A stretch of 64,000 bases of DNA from Pseudomonadota bacterium (GCA_023393525.1 JAEWKZ010000055.1:17394-81393), one strand, 5' to 3'; numbered from the stretch's first letter, positions 18,030 through 27,557 are shown. Program-made: numbers and translations. The notes: generated by a model from the letters alone, not told the origin.

Positions 18030-19045
18030 CCGGCATGGAGCGCGTGCTTGCCGCCCTGCGCGGGGAGCCGGCGGATCGCCGGGCCTTTACCCTGGCCTTG
18101 AGCCTTTACGGTTCCAGACTTTCGAAGTGCCCGACGAAAGAGTACTTCAGCGATCCTCGGCGCTATCTGGAAGGGCAGCGCGAGGTCGCGCGCTTCGTTG
18201 ACCCGGATATTCTGTTTTCTCCCTTTGCCCTGCCCTTTGAAGCCCTGGCCTACGGAGGGGAAGGGGTTTGGCTGGAGCGCTTTCCACCCAACATCCGCAA
18301 GCCCCCGTTTCGCGAGCGGGAAGAGATCGAGCCGCTGGGCGACGCCATGTTCCTGGATCGGGGCGTGTCCTATCTGGTGGAGAGCACGCGTCTTGTGGCG
18401 GAGGAGTTCGGCCCCGCCAAACCCGTCTGCGCCGTGGTCACCGCCCCCGTGGATCTCCCGGCCATGCTGCTGGGCATCGAGACCTGGCTCGAAATTCTGC
18501 TTTTCGATCAAGACCGCGCCAGGCGCCTGCTCGACATCGCCGTGGATCATTTCCTGCGCCTGAGCGGGGCCTACTTCGCCGCCGGAGCCGCCTTCGTGGC
18601 CATCCCGGTCATGTTCGCCAATCTGCGCATCGTCACCCAGGCCCTGCTCGAGAAAACCATCCTGCCCGAACTGATCCGGGCCTTTGCCCAGGCCAAGGGG
18701 CCCCTTGTCTATCATCACGGCGGCAACCGCATCGTGGATCACCTCGGGCTTTGCTCCGACCTGCCCAACGTGGCCGGATTTCTGCTCGATCCGCGCGACA
18801 ACCTGTCCGAGGCCAGGGATATCCTGGGTCCCGGAAGGCTCATGCTCGGCAATGTGAGCGGGCCGGGGCTGGCGCGCATGCTCCCGGACAAGGCGTATGC
18901 CTCCGTGTCCGCGCTGCTGGCCGATCGCGCCTCGGACAGGAATTTCGTGCTCGCCTCGGCGCACGCCGACATCCCCTGCGACACGAATCCCGACACCCTG
19001 CTGGCCGTGCGCCGGGCGCTCGAAGACGCCGGAGCGGTGGCATGA
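18026..19045 (+). CDS. Uroporphyrinogen-decarboxylase-like methyltransferase
   Basis: A 339-residue UroD-fold protein of the MtaA/MtbA/CmuA branch, which transfers methyl groups to or from corrinoid proteins. In MtaA-type enzymes zinc is held by an H-x-C pair and a later cysteine. Here the first site reads YHHGGNR, so the usual cysteine is glycine, while a later cysteine remains in ADIPCDTNPD. Either the zinc ligands are rearranged or the enzyme works differently. Genuine haem synthesis is unlikely given the overlap with the corrinoid gene upstream and the DUF1638 gene downstream. Confidence 0.82.
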   Translation: MTGMERVLAALRGEPADRRAFTLALSLYGSRLSKCPTKEYFSDPRRYLEGQREVARFVDPDILFSPFALPFEALAYGGEGVWLERFPPNIRKPPFREREEIEPLGDAMFLDRGVSYLVESTRLVAEEFGPAKPVCAVVTAPVDLPAMLLGIETWLEILLFDQDRARRLLDIAVDHFLRLSGAYFAAGAAFVAIPVMFANLRIVTQALLEKTILPELIRAFAQAKGPLVYHHGGNRIVDHLGLCSDLPNVAGFLLDPRDNLSEARDILGPGRLMLGNVSGPGLARMLPDKAYASVSALLADRASDRNFVLASAHADIPCDTNPDTLLAVRRALEDAGAVA

Positions 19046-19620
19046 CGGATATCCTGGCCATCTGCTGCGGCATCTTTCAGGCCGAACTGGCCGTGCTCGC
19101 TCCCGCTTTTCCGCGCCTGCGCATGGTTTTTGCCGACTCCATGCTGCACATGCGCCCACTCCTGCTCCAGGACCGCATCGACGCCCTGCTTGAACTGCAC
19201 AATCCCGACAAGACGCTCTTCGTCTACGGAGACTGCACGCCGCGCATCGTCGAGCTGTGCCGCAAGCCCGGCTTCGCCAAGACCGAGGGCGTCAACTGCT
19301 GCGACATACTGCTCGGCCGCGAGGAGTACAGACGGCTGCGCAAGGCCGGCGCCTTTTTTTTCCTGCCGGAATGGACGGTGCGCTGGCGCGAAGTCTTTGA
19401 GTCCGAACTGGGCTTTTCCGGCATGCGCGTGGCGGGTCAAATGCTGCGCGAGGTGCATTCGCGCTTCATCTATCTGGACACCGGAGTCATGCCCGTGCCC
19501 TGGGCGTTGCTGGACGAGATCAGCCGTGAATTGGAGATGCCCATGACCGTTTCGCCGTTGGGTCTTGGATGCCTGGAGCACAAGATGGCGGCCGCCCAGG
19601 AGAAGCTCGATGCCCGGTGA
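19042..19620 (+). CDS. DUF1638 protein
   Basis: A 192-residue protein starting MTDILAICCGIFQAEL, with several conserved-looking cysteines: the CC near residue 8, VYGDCTPRIVELC, and GVNCCDILLG. It matches what I know as DUF1638, a family often found beside corrinoid methyltransferases but without an established activity. The frame is open upstream through the UroD-like gene; ATG 19042, overlapping that stop, is the sensible start. The downstream kinase gene overlaps its end, so all four genes form one operon. Confidence 0.8.
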   Translation: MTDILAICCGIFQAELAVLAPAFPRLRMVFADSMLHMRPLLLQDRIDALLELHNPDKTLFVYGDCTPRIVELCRKPGFAKTEGVNCCDILLGREEYRRLRKAGAFFFLPEWTVRWREVFESELGFSGMRVAGQMLREVHSRFIYLDTGVMPVPWALLDEISRELEMPMTVSPLGLGCLEHKMAAAQEKLDAR

Positions 19621-21640
19621 CAGAGGAGATTCGCGGGCCTTTTACCAGCTCTTCGCCGACTTGGCTTCGGGCACCCTCGAACACGTGACGGACCCGGTCA
19701 GCTGCGCCGAGTACGTGGCGTCCCAGGTCCGCGAGCTGCTGGGCGTTAAGGCCGTGGCCGTGGTCGCCTGCCAGGGGGGCGATTCCCCCCACCGCCTTCT
19801 GGCCGTGCGGCCTGTGAGGCACGAGAGCCTGCTGCGGGAAGAAGCCGTCGATCAGCTCATCCACGCCAGTCACGCCTCTCACCTGGCCATGTCCGTCAGC
19901 CCGGAGGATCGGACCCCGTCCGGGGCGCTGCTGCGTTCACTGGGGTTGTCGGACTCCGTGATCGTGCCTCTGCGCGTCGGCCAGGAGATGATCGGCGCCC
20001 TTGTCTTGCTTGGACTGATGGACGTGAGCGGCATCGACACCATTGTCCACAGTCTGGACCGCCTGTCTTCGCTGCTGGCCCTGATCATGCGTCAGGCCGA
20101 CCAGTACCGGGATCTGGAACTGGCCGTGCGGGAACGCACCGCCGAGCTGCAGGCGACGCGCGACCGGCTGGAGGAGCAGCACGCGTTTCTGTCTTCCCTG
20201 CTTTCAAGTCTGCCCAATCCCGTGTGCGTCCAGGACGTGGATGGGCGCGTCCTGCGCTGCAACCCCGCCTTCGCCGTTCTGGCCGGAAAGAGCGAACAGG
20301 AGCTTGTCGGTGGGCAGGAATTCCTGGGGGGACAGCTTCCTGCGTCGGAATTCGCCTCGGACGGGGGCCAGGGCGAGTTCGGTTTTCTCGCCCCGGACGG
20401 CAGTGATCGGCGCATGCTGGCTTCCCGCGCTCCGTTTCATACCAGGCAGGGGCAACTGGCCGGGTTCATAAACGTTTTGACCGATGTCTCGGATCTGGCC
20501 GCGGCCCGCCTGGCCGCGGAGGCCTCCAGCCGTGCCAAGTCGGAATTTCTGGCCAACATGAGCCACGAGATCCGTACGCCGCTCAATGGCATTGTCGGCA
20601 TGATGCAGCTTTTGAGTCGATCTTATCTGGACGCCGAGCAGAAAGAGTATGTGTTCACGGCCATCCGTTCATCGCAGCGCTTGACCCAGCTTCTGACCGA
20701 CATCCTCGAAATCTCGCGCATCGAAGCAGGCAAGATGACCGCCGCCGCCAAGGAGTTTCGTTTTGCGGATTTGCGGGATTCCGTGCGCGACCTCTTCGCC
20801 ATTCCGGCCCGGGCCAAGGGGCTCGCGCTGACCTTCGACATGGACGACTCCATCCCTTCCCATGTCGTGGGCGACGAGGGCTGCCTGCGGCAGATACTGT
20901 TCAATCTGGTCGGGAATGCCACGAAATTCACTTCCAGGGGCGGCATCCGCGTTTCTGCCCGTCGTCTGGACGACGGCGGGGCGATGGATGTGGAGTTTGT
21001 CGTGGCGGACACGGGCATGGGCATTCCGAAGGAGCGTCAGGAGGACATATTCAGCGCCTTCACGCAGGTCGACGGCTCGGCCGTGCGGGAGCACGGAGGG
21101 GTCGGGCTGGGCCTGGCCATCGTCAAACGCCTGGTCGACATGCTGGGCGGCTCGATCTTTGTCCAGAGCGACATCGGCCAGGGCACGACCATGACCGTGC
21201 GGGTTCCGCTTTTGCCCGCGACGTCGTCGTGTCCGGCGCGGGAAGATTCTTTATCGGCTGAGGTCAGGGGCAAGCGCGTGCTGGTGGTGGAGGACGACCC
21301 CATCAACCAGATGGCCCTGACCCGGATGCTCAAGAAGCTCGGACATGTCTCGACCTTGGCCCACAACGGGCGGGACGCCCTGGACAAGCTTGGACAGCAC
21401 GAATTCGACTGCGTGCTGATGGACATCCAGATGCCGGTCATGGACGGGCTCGAAGCCACCCGCCTCATTCGCGCGGCCACGCTCGACCGGGTTTGCCCCG
21501 ACATCCCGGTCATCGCCCTGACCGGCCACGCCATGCCCGGAGACCGGGAGAATTTCCTGCGACAGGGCATGACGGCGTATCTTGCCAAACCCGTGGATAT
21601 GGACTGCCTGGCCCGCCTGATCGGCGAAGTCACGGCCTGA
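19610..21640 (+). CDS. Hybrid histidine kinase (GAF-PAS-HisKA-HATPase-REC)
   Basis: A 676-residue cytoplasmic sensor kinase. A GAF-like domain (about 30-170) leads through a coiled coil (ELAVRERTAELQATRDRLEE) to a PAS domain (about 200-310). Then come the H-box FLANMSHEIRTPLNG near residue 320, ATPase boxes ADTGMGIP and GVGLGLAIVKRLV, and a receiver domain with RVLVVEDDPIN and the phospho-accepting aspartate in VLMDIQMP. There is no transmembrane segment. ATG 19610 overlaps the DUF1638 stop. It may sense a metabolite of the methyl-transfer pathway; its output partner is not in the window. Confidence 0.9.
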   Translation: MPGDRGDSRAFYQLFADLASGTLEHVTDPVSCAEYVASQVRELLGVKAVAVVACQGGDSPHRLLAVRPVRHESLLREEAVDQLIHASHASHLAMSVSPEDRTPSGALLRSLGLSDSVIVPLRVGQEMIGALVLLGLMDVSGIDTIVHSLDRLSSLLALIMRQADQYRDLELAVRERTAELQATRDRLEEQHAFLSSLLSSLPNPVCVQDVDGRVLRCNPAFAVLAGKSEQELVGGQEFLGGQLPASEFASDGGQGEFGFLAPDGSDRRMLASRAPFHTRQGQLAGFINVLTDVSDLAAARLAAEASSRAKSEFLANMSHEIRTPLNGIVGMMQLLSRSYLDAEQKEYVFTAIRSSQRLTQLLTDILEISRIEAGKMTAAAKEFRFADLRDSVRDLFAIPARAKGLALTFDMDDSIPSHVVGDEGCLRQILFNLVGNATKFTSRGGIRVSARRLDDGGAMDVEFVVADTGMGIPKERQEDIFSAFTQVDGSAVREHGGVGLGLAIVKRLVDMLGGSIFVQSDIGQGTTMTVRVPLLPATSSCPAREDSLSAEVRGKRVLVVEDDPINQMALTRMLKKLGHVSTLAHNGRDALDKLGQHEFDCVLMDIQMPVMDGLEATRLIRAATLDRVCPDIPVIALTGHAMPGDRENFLRQGMTAYLAKPVDMDCLARLIGEVTA

Positions 21641-21679
21641 GCATAAGCGACCTCAACGTTTCGGCAGGAGCGATGCCGC

Positions 21680-22429
21680 ATGAATTGGATCAGAGCCATT
21701 TCGCACAGGAATTATTTTTTCGCGCTGACCTTTTTGTTCAGCATCGAATTCGCCGTGCTCGCCATCGAGCCCCACCATCGAAAGGACTGGGCGCTCGAGA
21801 ACGCGCTGGTCGTTCTTTTCCTGGCCTTTCTTTTTCTGACCATGAAAAGGATGCCTTTTTCCAGGATATCCTACACGCTGATCTTCATCTTCCTGGGCAT
21901 CCACGAGATCGGCTCCCACTACACCTACTCCGAGGTCCCCTACGACGCCTGGTTCCAGGCCGCCTTCGGCACGACCTTCAATGAACTGGTCGGCTGGGAG
22001 CGCAACAATTTCGACCGCATCGTGCATTTTCTCTACGGGCTGCTGCTGGCCTATCCCATCCGCGAGGTCTATTTTCGCGTAGCCCAGGCGGACGGGTTCT
22101 GGGGCTACTTCCTGCCCCTTGATTTCGCCATGTCGACCTCCATGCTCTACGAACTGATCGAATGGGGCGCGGCGGAATTCTTCGGCGGGGATCTGGGCAT
22201 AGCCTATCTCGGCACCCAGGGCGACGTCTGGGACGCGCACAAGGACATGCTGCTGGCCAGCATCGGGGCGCTCATCGCCATGCTCGTCACCCTGGGTCTG
22301 AACATGCGCCTGCAGAAGGATTTCGCGCGCGAATGGTCGCGCAGCCTGACGGTCAAGCACCCCCGGCCCCTGGGCGAGGACGAGATCGCGCGCATGCTCG
22401 ACGAGCAGCGGGACGACGGAAAGGCCTGA
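21680..22429 (+). CDS. DUF2238 (YjdF-like) inner-membrane protein
   Basis: A 249-residue membrane protein with about six hydrophobic spans. It has the conserved elements of the DUF2238 family, notably HEIGSHYTYSEVPYD, NFDRIVHFLYGLL, YELIEWGAA and GDVWDAHKDMLLA, which are rich in histidine and acidic residues within or near membranes. The family function is unknown. An AGGAG site lies nine bases before the ATG. It follows the hybrid kinase after 39 bp and ends at an intrinsic terminator, so it may be the last gene of that operon. Confidence 0.85.
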   Translation: MNWIRAISHRNYFFALTFLFSIEFAVLAIEPHHRKDWALENALVVLFLAFLFLTMKRMPFSRISYTLIFIFLGIHEIGSHYTYSEVPYDAWFQAAFGTTFNELVGWERNNFDRIVHFLYGLLLAYPIREVYFRVAQADGFWGYFLPLDFAMSTSMLYELIEWGAAEFFGGDLGIAYLGTQGDVWDAHKDMLLASIGALIAMLVTLGLNMRLQKDFAREWSRSLTVKHPRPLGEDEIARMLDEQRDDGKA

Positions 22430-22453
22430 CGCCCTTTGTTTCCGGCTGTTCGA

Positions 22454-22486
22454 AGCCCCCGGGTCCAGGAATCCGGGGGCTTTTTT
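22454..22486 (+). terminator. Intrinsic terminator after the DUF2238 gene
   Basis: The arms AGCCCCCGG (22454-22462) and CCGGGGGCT (22473-22481) are followed by six T residues on the plus strand. It separates the plus-strand methyl-transfer operon from the convergent export operon. Confidence 0.88.
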
Positions 22487-22498
22487 CCGTCTGGGGGG

Positions 22499-23611
22499 CT
22501 ACCCGAAGCGTCTGCGAAAGATGATCACCGCCACGCCCAGCGTGCCCACGGCGATGATCGCCAGCGGAACGGCGCTCTGGAGCACGAACTGGGCGGAGAC
22601 GTCCTTTAGGAAGATGCTTTTCACGATGACGATGAAATGGCGGATGGGGTTTATCCAGGTCGCCGTCTGGAGCCACTGGGGCATGTTTTCCACCGGGGTG
22701 GCGTAGCCGGAGAGCAGAATGGCGGGCATGATGAAGGCGAAGGCCCCGAGAAAGGCCTGCTGCTGGGTGGCGCAGATGGCGCTGATGAAGAACCCGACCC
22801 CGACCAGGGCCGCGAAGTAGAGCACGCTGCTTGCGTAGATGAGGGCCAGGGAGCCGGACAGGGGCACCCTGTACACGAAGACGGCGGCCAGGATGATGAC
22901 CGTGGCCTGGAACAGCCCCACCAGGAGCACGGCCGCCGCCTTGCCGAGCATGATCATTTCCGGGGTCAGGGGCGAGACCAGAAGCTGGTCCAGGGTCCCG
23001 TGCTCCCGCTCCCGGGCCACGGACAGGGCGGTCAGGATCAGGGCGCTGACGGTGAGGATGATGGCCACGAGGCTCGGCAGGATGAACCACTGGTATTCGA
23101 GGTTCGGATTGTAGCGGTGGCGCACGATCAGCTCGGAGGCCGGGAGATTTCCCGCCGCCCGGCTCCTTTCGTTGAAGAAGTGCGTGGTAATGTCCTGGAC
23201 GTAGCTGGCCGCGATCTGGCTGCTGTTGGAGCGGCGGCCATCGAGAAGCAGCTGCATGGGGGCGGGAAGCCCCGCTTCGACCTTGCGCGAGAAATCCGGT
23301 CCGAAGCGGACCACCGCGATGGCTTTCTGGCCGTCCAGAATCGTCGCGATCTGTCCGGCCCCTGACAGATGGATGATCTTCGTGAAGGCCTCCGCGGCTG
23401 AGAAGCGATGGATCAGTTCCGTCGAAGCCGCTCCGCCGTCCTCGTTCAGCACGGCCAGGGTGTTGTTCTTGACTTCCAGGGTCGCGGCCAAAGGAAAGAG
23501 GATGACCTGCAAGAGGACGGGGATGACCACGAGCTTGCGGCTTTGCGGGTCGGCCAGAAGAATCTGCAGCTCCTTTCTGACCAGGGCCAGGATGCGGCGC
23601 AGCCAGATCAT
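22499..23611 (-). CDS. ABC-2 type permease (YbhR/YbhS-like), last gene of export operon
   Basis: A 370-residue permease. One N-terminal hydrophobic segment (near 25-45) is followed by a large extracytoplasmic domain of about 150 residues and then five to six membrane spans, the layout of YbhR/YbhS/YhhJ. The ATG at 23611 overlaps the stop of the sister permease by four bases. With that permease, the tandem ATPase and the HlyD-type protein it should form a drug or cation exporter. No outer-membrane channel gene is adjacent. Confidence 0.88.
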   Translation of the reverse strand: MIWLRRILALVRKELQILLADPQSRKLVVIPVLLQVILFPLAATLEVKNNTLAVLNEDGGAASTELIHRFSAAEAFTKIIHLSGAGQIATILDGQKAIAVVRFGPDFSRKVEAGLPAPMQLLLDGRRSNSSQIAASYVQDITTHFFNERSRAAGNLPASELIVRHRYNPNLEYQWFILPSLVAIILTVSALILTALSVAREREHGTLDQLLVSPLTPEMIMLGKAAAVLLVGLFQATVIILAAVFVYRVPLSGSLALIYASSVLYFAALVGVGFFISAICATQQQAFLGAFAFIMPAILLSGYATPVENMPQWLQTATWINPIRHFIVIVKSIFLKDVSAQFVLQSAVPLAIIAVGTLGVAVIIFRRRFG

Positions 23612-24735
23612 GCGTCCAGCCTGCGCCTGGTCTTGAGCGCGGTCAGGGTCAGGAACAAGGCGCTCGTTCCGGTTAAGAAGAGGATGTCGGGGATGAGGAT
23701 TTCCCAGACATCTCCGGCCAGGAAGATGGTCTGCAGGGAGCTGACCAGATAGCGCGGCGGCAACAGGTAGGTCAGGGCCCTGATCGGGGCGGGCATGCTG
23801 GAGATGACGAAGAACGCGCCCGAGAGCATGACGGCGGGCAGAAAGGCCACGTTGAGGGTCGTCTGGGCGCTGTCGAACTGGTTGCGCATGATCGACGAGA
23901 TGAGAAGGCCGATGCCGAGCATGCTCAGCAGAAAGACCGTGGTGACCAGAAGCAGCGCCCCCACCGAGCCACGGAAAGGCACGCCCATGACGTGCACTGC
24001 GGCCAGGGCGACCACGGACATGGAGGTCATGCCCAGCGCATAGTAGGGCAGGAGTTTGGACAGCAGCAGTTCGGCCCGGGTCGCGGGCGAGGCGAGAAGA
24101 GCCTCCATGGTCCCGCGCTCCCATTCGCGGGCCACGACCAGGGAGGTCAGCATGGCGCCGATGACGGTCATGATGATGGTGATGGAGCCGGGGATGAGGT
24201 AGTGGCGGCTGATTGCCGCCGGGTTGTACCAGTAGCGCACCTGCATGTCCGCGCCCTGGACGGCGTCCCGGCCCAGGTCCCGGGCCCTGGTCTGCTGCCA
24301 TTCCTGCCAGGCGTTTTTCATGAAGGCCGCGATGAAGTTCGCCGTGTTCGGCTCGGCTCCGTCGGTGACGACCTGGATGGGGGCCGTTTCTTGGCCGCCG
24401 TCCACGATGCGGGAGAAGTCCTGGGCCAGGACCGCGTAGCCCCGTATCGCGCCCGTTTCGAGCAGGGCGTCGAGCTTGGCCCGGCTGCCGGGGAATATCT
24501 CAAAATAGGGCGAGCCGGTCAGCTTGGCCGTGAATGACGCCGCCACCGGCCCGCCGTCCTCGTCGCACAGGCCCAGGCGCAGGCGTGTGGTGTCCAGGTT
24601 CAGTCCGTAGCCGAAGATGACCAGCAGGATCATGGGCAGCACGAAGGCGATGATTCCGCTGCTCGGGTCACGCAGAATCTGGCGGGTTTCCTTGAGGCAC
24701 AGGGCGAGAAGCCTTCGCGGGGAGATGAATTTCAT
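23608..24735 (-). CDS. ABC-2 type permease (YbhR/YbhS-like)
   Basis: A 375-residue permease with the same architecture as the following gene: N-terminal span with GIIAFVLPMILLVIFGYGLN, a periplasmic domain, then a hydrophobic C-terminal block including the conserved EWERGTMEALLASP segment. The two permeases are paralogues and probably heterodimerise. Start and stop both overlap neighbours (ATPase upstream, second permease downstream). Confidence 0.88.
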   Translation of the reverse strand: MKFISPRRLLALCLKETRQILRDPSSGIIAFVLPMILLVIFGYGLNLDTTRLRLGLCDEDGGPVAASFTAKLTGSPYFEIFPGSRAKLDALLETGAIRGYAVLAQDFSRIVDGGQETAPIQVVTDGAEPNTANFIAAFMKNAWQEWQQTRARDLGRDAVQGADMQVRYWYNPAAISRHYLIPGSITIIMTVIGAMLTSLVVAREWERGTMEALLASPATRAELLLSKLLPYYALGMTSMSVVALAAVHVMGVPFRGSVGALLLVTTVFLLSMLGIGLLISSIMRNQFDSAQTTLNVAFLPAVMLSGAFFVISSMPAPIRALTYLLPPRYLVSSLQTIFLAGDVWEILIPDILFLTGTSALFLTLTALKTRRRLDA

Positions 24736-26447
24736 GAGGTTTCCTGCCTGCGGATAAGCTCGATGAACGCATCTTCCATGGTCGGGTCCGGCAGGGCGGA
24801 CGAGGCCACGTCGGCCTTGAGGTCGTCCGGCGGGGCCAGGGCGATGAGCCTGCCGTGATAGACCAGCCCGATGCGGTCGCAGTATTCGGCCTCGTCCATG
24901 AAATGGGTGGTGACCATGACCGTGACCCCTTTTTCCACCACCCCGTTGATGTGGTTCCAGAATTCGCGGCGGGTGATGGGGTCCACGCCTGAGGTCGGCT
25001 CGTCGAGAAAGAGGATGTCCGGTTCGTGCATGGCGGCGCAGGCCAGGGCGATGCGCTGCTTGTAGCCCAGGGACAGGTCGTCCGTGGTCGTGTTCAGGAA
25101 CCGCTTGAGGTGAAAGGATTCGATCATCGAGTCCACGGCCTGGCGCTGTCTGCCCCGGGCCAGACCGTAGACGCCGGAAAAGAATTCGAGGTTCTGTCGC
25201 ACGGTCAGCTTGCCGTAGAGGGAGAACTTCTGGGCCATGTAGCCCAGTCGCTCCCGGGCTCTGGCCGGGCTGCGGCGGAGGTCGATGCCCATGACCTCGG
25301 CCCGGCCCGAGGTGGGCTTCAGGAGGCCGCACATCATCTTGAAGGTCGTGGATTTGCCCGCGCCATTGGGGCCGAGCAGACCGAATATCTCCCCCTGTCG
25401 GACCTCGAAGCTGACCCGGTCCGTGGCCGTGAAATCGCCGAAACGCTTGGTCAGCTCCTCGGCCCGGATCAGGCCGCCCCGAGCTTCGCTCCGGGGGCGC
25501 ATGGCCGCGGCCAGGGCGGATTCCCCGCCCGGTCCGCCTCCCAAAAGGTCGATGAAGGCGTCCTCGAAACGCGGCGCAACCTCCTTCCAGCGCGGGCTTC
25601 CTGCGATGCCCAGAGGCGAGGGGTTCGGCCGGGGGGCATCCTCTTTCAGGACCACGCGCAGGTTGCGGCCCTGGATGACGCCGTCGGTCACCTCCGGCTG
25701 CTTGAGCAGGGTCGCCAGGGCCCGCCGCCTGCGGCCTTCCACCCCGGCCAGATGCAGGCAGCGCCCCCGCAGCCGGCCGGTCAGGTCGCCGGGATTCCCC
25801 GTGAACAGAAGCTTGCCCTGGCTGAGCAGAAAGACCGTGTCGCAGGCTTCGGCCTCGTCGAGATAGGACGTGCTCCAGACCACCGCGATGCCCTCTCCGG
25901 CCAGTTCGCGCACCATCTTCCACAGTTCGCGCCTGGAGATCGGGTCAACCCCGACTCCCGGCTCGTCGAGCAGGAGCAGCTCCGGTTTGCCCAGCAGGGC
26001 GCAGGCCAGGCCGAGCTTCTGCTTCATTCCGCCCGAAAGCCTTCCGGCCAGACGCGTCGTGAAGCGGGCCAGGTCGGTGAACTCGAGCAGACGCGCGAAG
26101 GTCTGCTTCCGCTCCTCTCCGGTCACGTTTCGCAGGTTCGCATGCAGGGTCAGGTTTTCGATGACCGAGAGGTCTTCATAAAGGCCGAATTTTTGCGGCA
26201 TGTAGCCCACCCGCAGGCGCAAGGCGGAGGCCTGGGTCACGGGGTTTTGGCCCAGCGTTTCGATCCGCCCTCCGTCGGGGCGCAGTAGTCCGGCCATGAG
26301 GCGTATCAGGGTCGTTTTCCCGGCTCCGTCCGGACCGGCGATGCCGGTGACGATGCCGGCCTCGATGGCCCCGGTGACGCTGTCCAGGGCCGGCGCAGCC
26401 AGGCCGGGAAAAGTCTTGCCGACCTCTGACAGGGTTACGACGGCCAT
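24732..26447 (-). CDS. Tandem ABC ATPase (YbhF-like)
   Basis: A 571-residue fusion of two full ATPase domains. Domain 1 has Walker A GPDGAGKTT, signature LSGGMKQKLGLA and Walker B LLLDEPGVG. Domain 2 has Walker A GPNGAGKST, a signature position reading LSLGYKQRIALA and Walker B LFLDEPTSG. The order and length match YbhF of the YbhGFSR exporter. It follows the HlyD-type gene by three bases and overlaps the next permease. Confidence 0.92.
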   Translation of the reverse strand: MAVVTLSEVGKTFPGLAAPALDSVTGAIEAGIVTGIAGPDGAGKTTLIRLMAGLLRPDGGRIETLGQNPVTQASALRLRVGYMPQKFGLYEDLSVIENLTLHANLRNVTGEERKQTFARLLEFTDLARFTTRLAGRLSGGMKQKLGLACALLGKPELLLLDEPGVGVDPISRRELWKMVRELAGEGIAVVWSTSYLDEAEACDTVFLLSQGKLLFTGNPGDLTGRLRGRCLHLAGVEGRRRRALATLLKQPEVTDGVIQGRNLRVVLKEDAPRPNPSPLGIAGSPRWKEVAPRFEDAFIDLLGGGPGGESALAAAMRPRSEARGGLIRAEELTKRFGDFTATDRVSFEVRQGEIFGLLGPNGAGKSTTFKMMCGLLKPTSGRAEVMGIDLRRSPARARERLGYMAQKFSLYGKLTVRQNLEFFSGVYGLARGRQRQAVDSMIESFHLKRFLNTTTDDLSLGYKQRIALACAAMHEPDILFLDEPTSGVDPITRREFWNHINGVVEKGVTVMVTTHFMDEAEYCDRIGLVYHGRLIALAPPDDLKADVASSALPDPTMEDAFIELIRRQETS

Positions 26448-26450
26448 GTC

Positions 26451-27428
26451 TCAGTCCGCCAGACGCACCGTGACCGGCATGCCTTGCCGCAACCCTTGGT
26501 CGGCGTCTTTGATGACCACGTGGAAACGATAGACCAGGGCGGTGCGCAGTTCCTCGGTCTCCACGGATTTCGGCGTGAATTCCGCCCGGGGGGAGACGTC
26601 GCCGATCTGCCCGTGGTAGGGTTCGGGGCGCGAATCGGTGAAGACCAGCGCGTTGCGGCCGGGATGGACGAGGCCGAGTTGCGGTTCGGGGGCATAGGCC
26701 CGGACGCGGACAGGGGAAAGGAGACTGACGGTCAGGGCCGTGCTTCCGGCCTGGACCATGCTGCCCGGCTCCACCACGCGGGTCAGGACCACGCCCGTCT
26801 CGGGCGCGGCGAGAACCGTGTCGGCCAGCTGCGTGCGGGCCTGGGACAGGGCGGCGCGGGCCGCTTCAAGCCCCGCTTCGGCCTGTCTGATCTGTTCGGC
26901 CCTGGCTCCGGCCAGGACCAGGTCCAGTGCGGCCTTGGCCCCGTCGCGCCTGGCCTGATCCGCTTGAAATGCGCTGCGCGCGGTGTCGAAGTCCTGCCTG
27001 GCCACGGCCCCGCTGGCGACCAGTTCTTTTTGCCGTTCGAAGATGAGCCGCGAGTTGCGCAGGGCCGCTTCGGCCGCGGCCAGACTTTTACGGGCCTGTT
27101 CCTTTTCTTCGGGCCTGCTGCCGTTGCGCAGTTCCGCGACCCGGGCCTCCAACTGGCCGACCTGCGCCACGGCCTGGTCCACAGCGTTGCGGAAGGGCTC
27201 GGGGTCGAGGCGGGCCACTGTTTCTCCGGAAACGACCCCGTCGCCTTCCTCCTTCAGAACCTCCGCGATTCTGCCTCCGACCCGAAACCCCAGGCGCACT
27301 TCACGAATATCGACATTGCCGTGGAACACCGGCGCGGGCGCCCCCGGTTGCGGGTTCACGGCATTCCAGGCGAACCATCCGCCCACGGCGAAGACCGCGA
27401 TCACGAGCAGGAGAATAATGCGTTTCAT
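26451..27428 (-). CDS. HlyD-family membrane fusion protein (YbhG-like)
   Basis: A 325-residue periplasmic adaptor with an N-terminal membrane anchor (about residues 4-22). The biotinyl-lipoyl-like half begins FHGNVDIREVRLGFRVGG, then an alanine-rich coiled coil from about 75 to 185, and a beta-barrel C-terminal part. It is the first gene of a four-gene export operon. No TetR-type regulator such as CecR is next to it, and the substrate is unknown. Confidence 0.9.
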   Translation of the reverse strand: MKRIILLLVIAVFAVGGWFAWNAVNPQPGAPAPVFHGNVDIREVRLGFRVGGRIAEVLKEEGDGVVSGETVARLDPEPFRNAVDQAVAQVGQLEARVAELRNGSRPEEKEQARKSLAAAEAALRNSRLIFERQKELVASGAVARQDFDTARSAFQADQARRDGAKAALDLVLAGARAEQIRQAEAGLEAARAALSQARTQLADTVLAAPETGVVLTRVVEPGSMVQAGSTALTVSLLSPVRVRAYAPEPQLGLVHPGRNALVFTDSRPEPYHGQIGDVSPRAEFTPKSVETEELRTALVYRFHVVIKDADQGLRQGMPVTVRLAD

Positions 27429-27557
27429 GTGGAATAAATACGGCCAAAGAGAGTGTTAATCAACTGATGGATGAGGAATTTTGACGAGGCGGACATATGG
27501 GCTGGCAAGGAGGGCAGACTGTGCGGAACGTGCTTTCGGCGGCGTGGTTCCGGGATG

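Noticed and set aside
18026..19045. Calling the UroD-like gene hemE
   Set aside because: It overlaps a corrinoid-protein gene and a DUF1638 gene and lies in the methyltransferase branch by context, so haem synthesis is unlikely.
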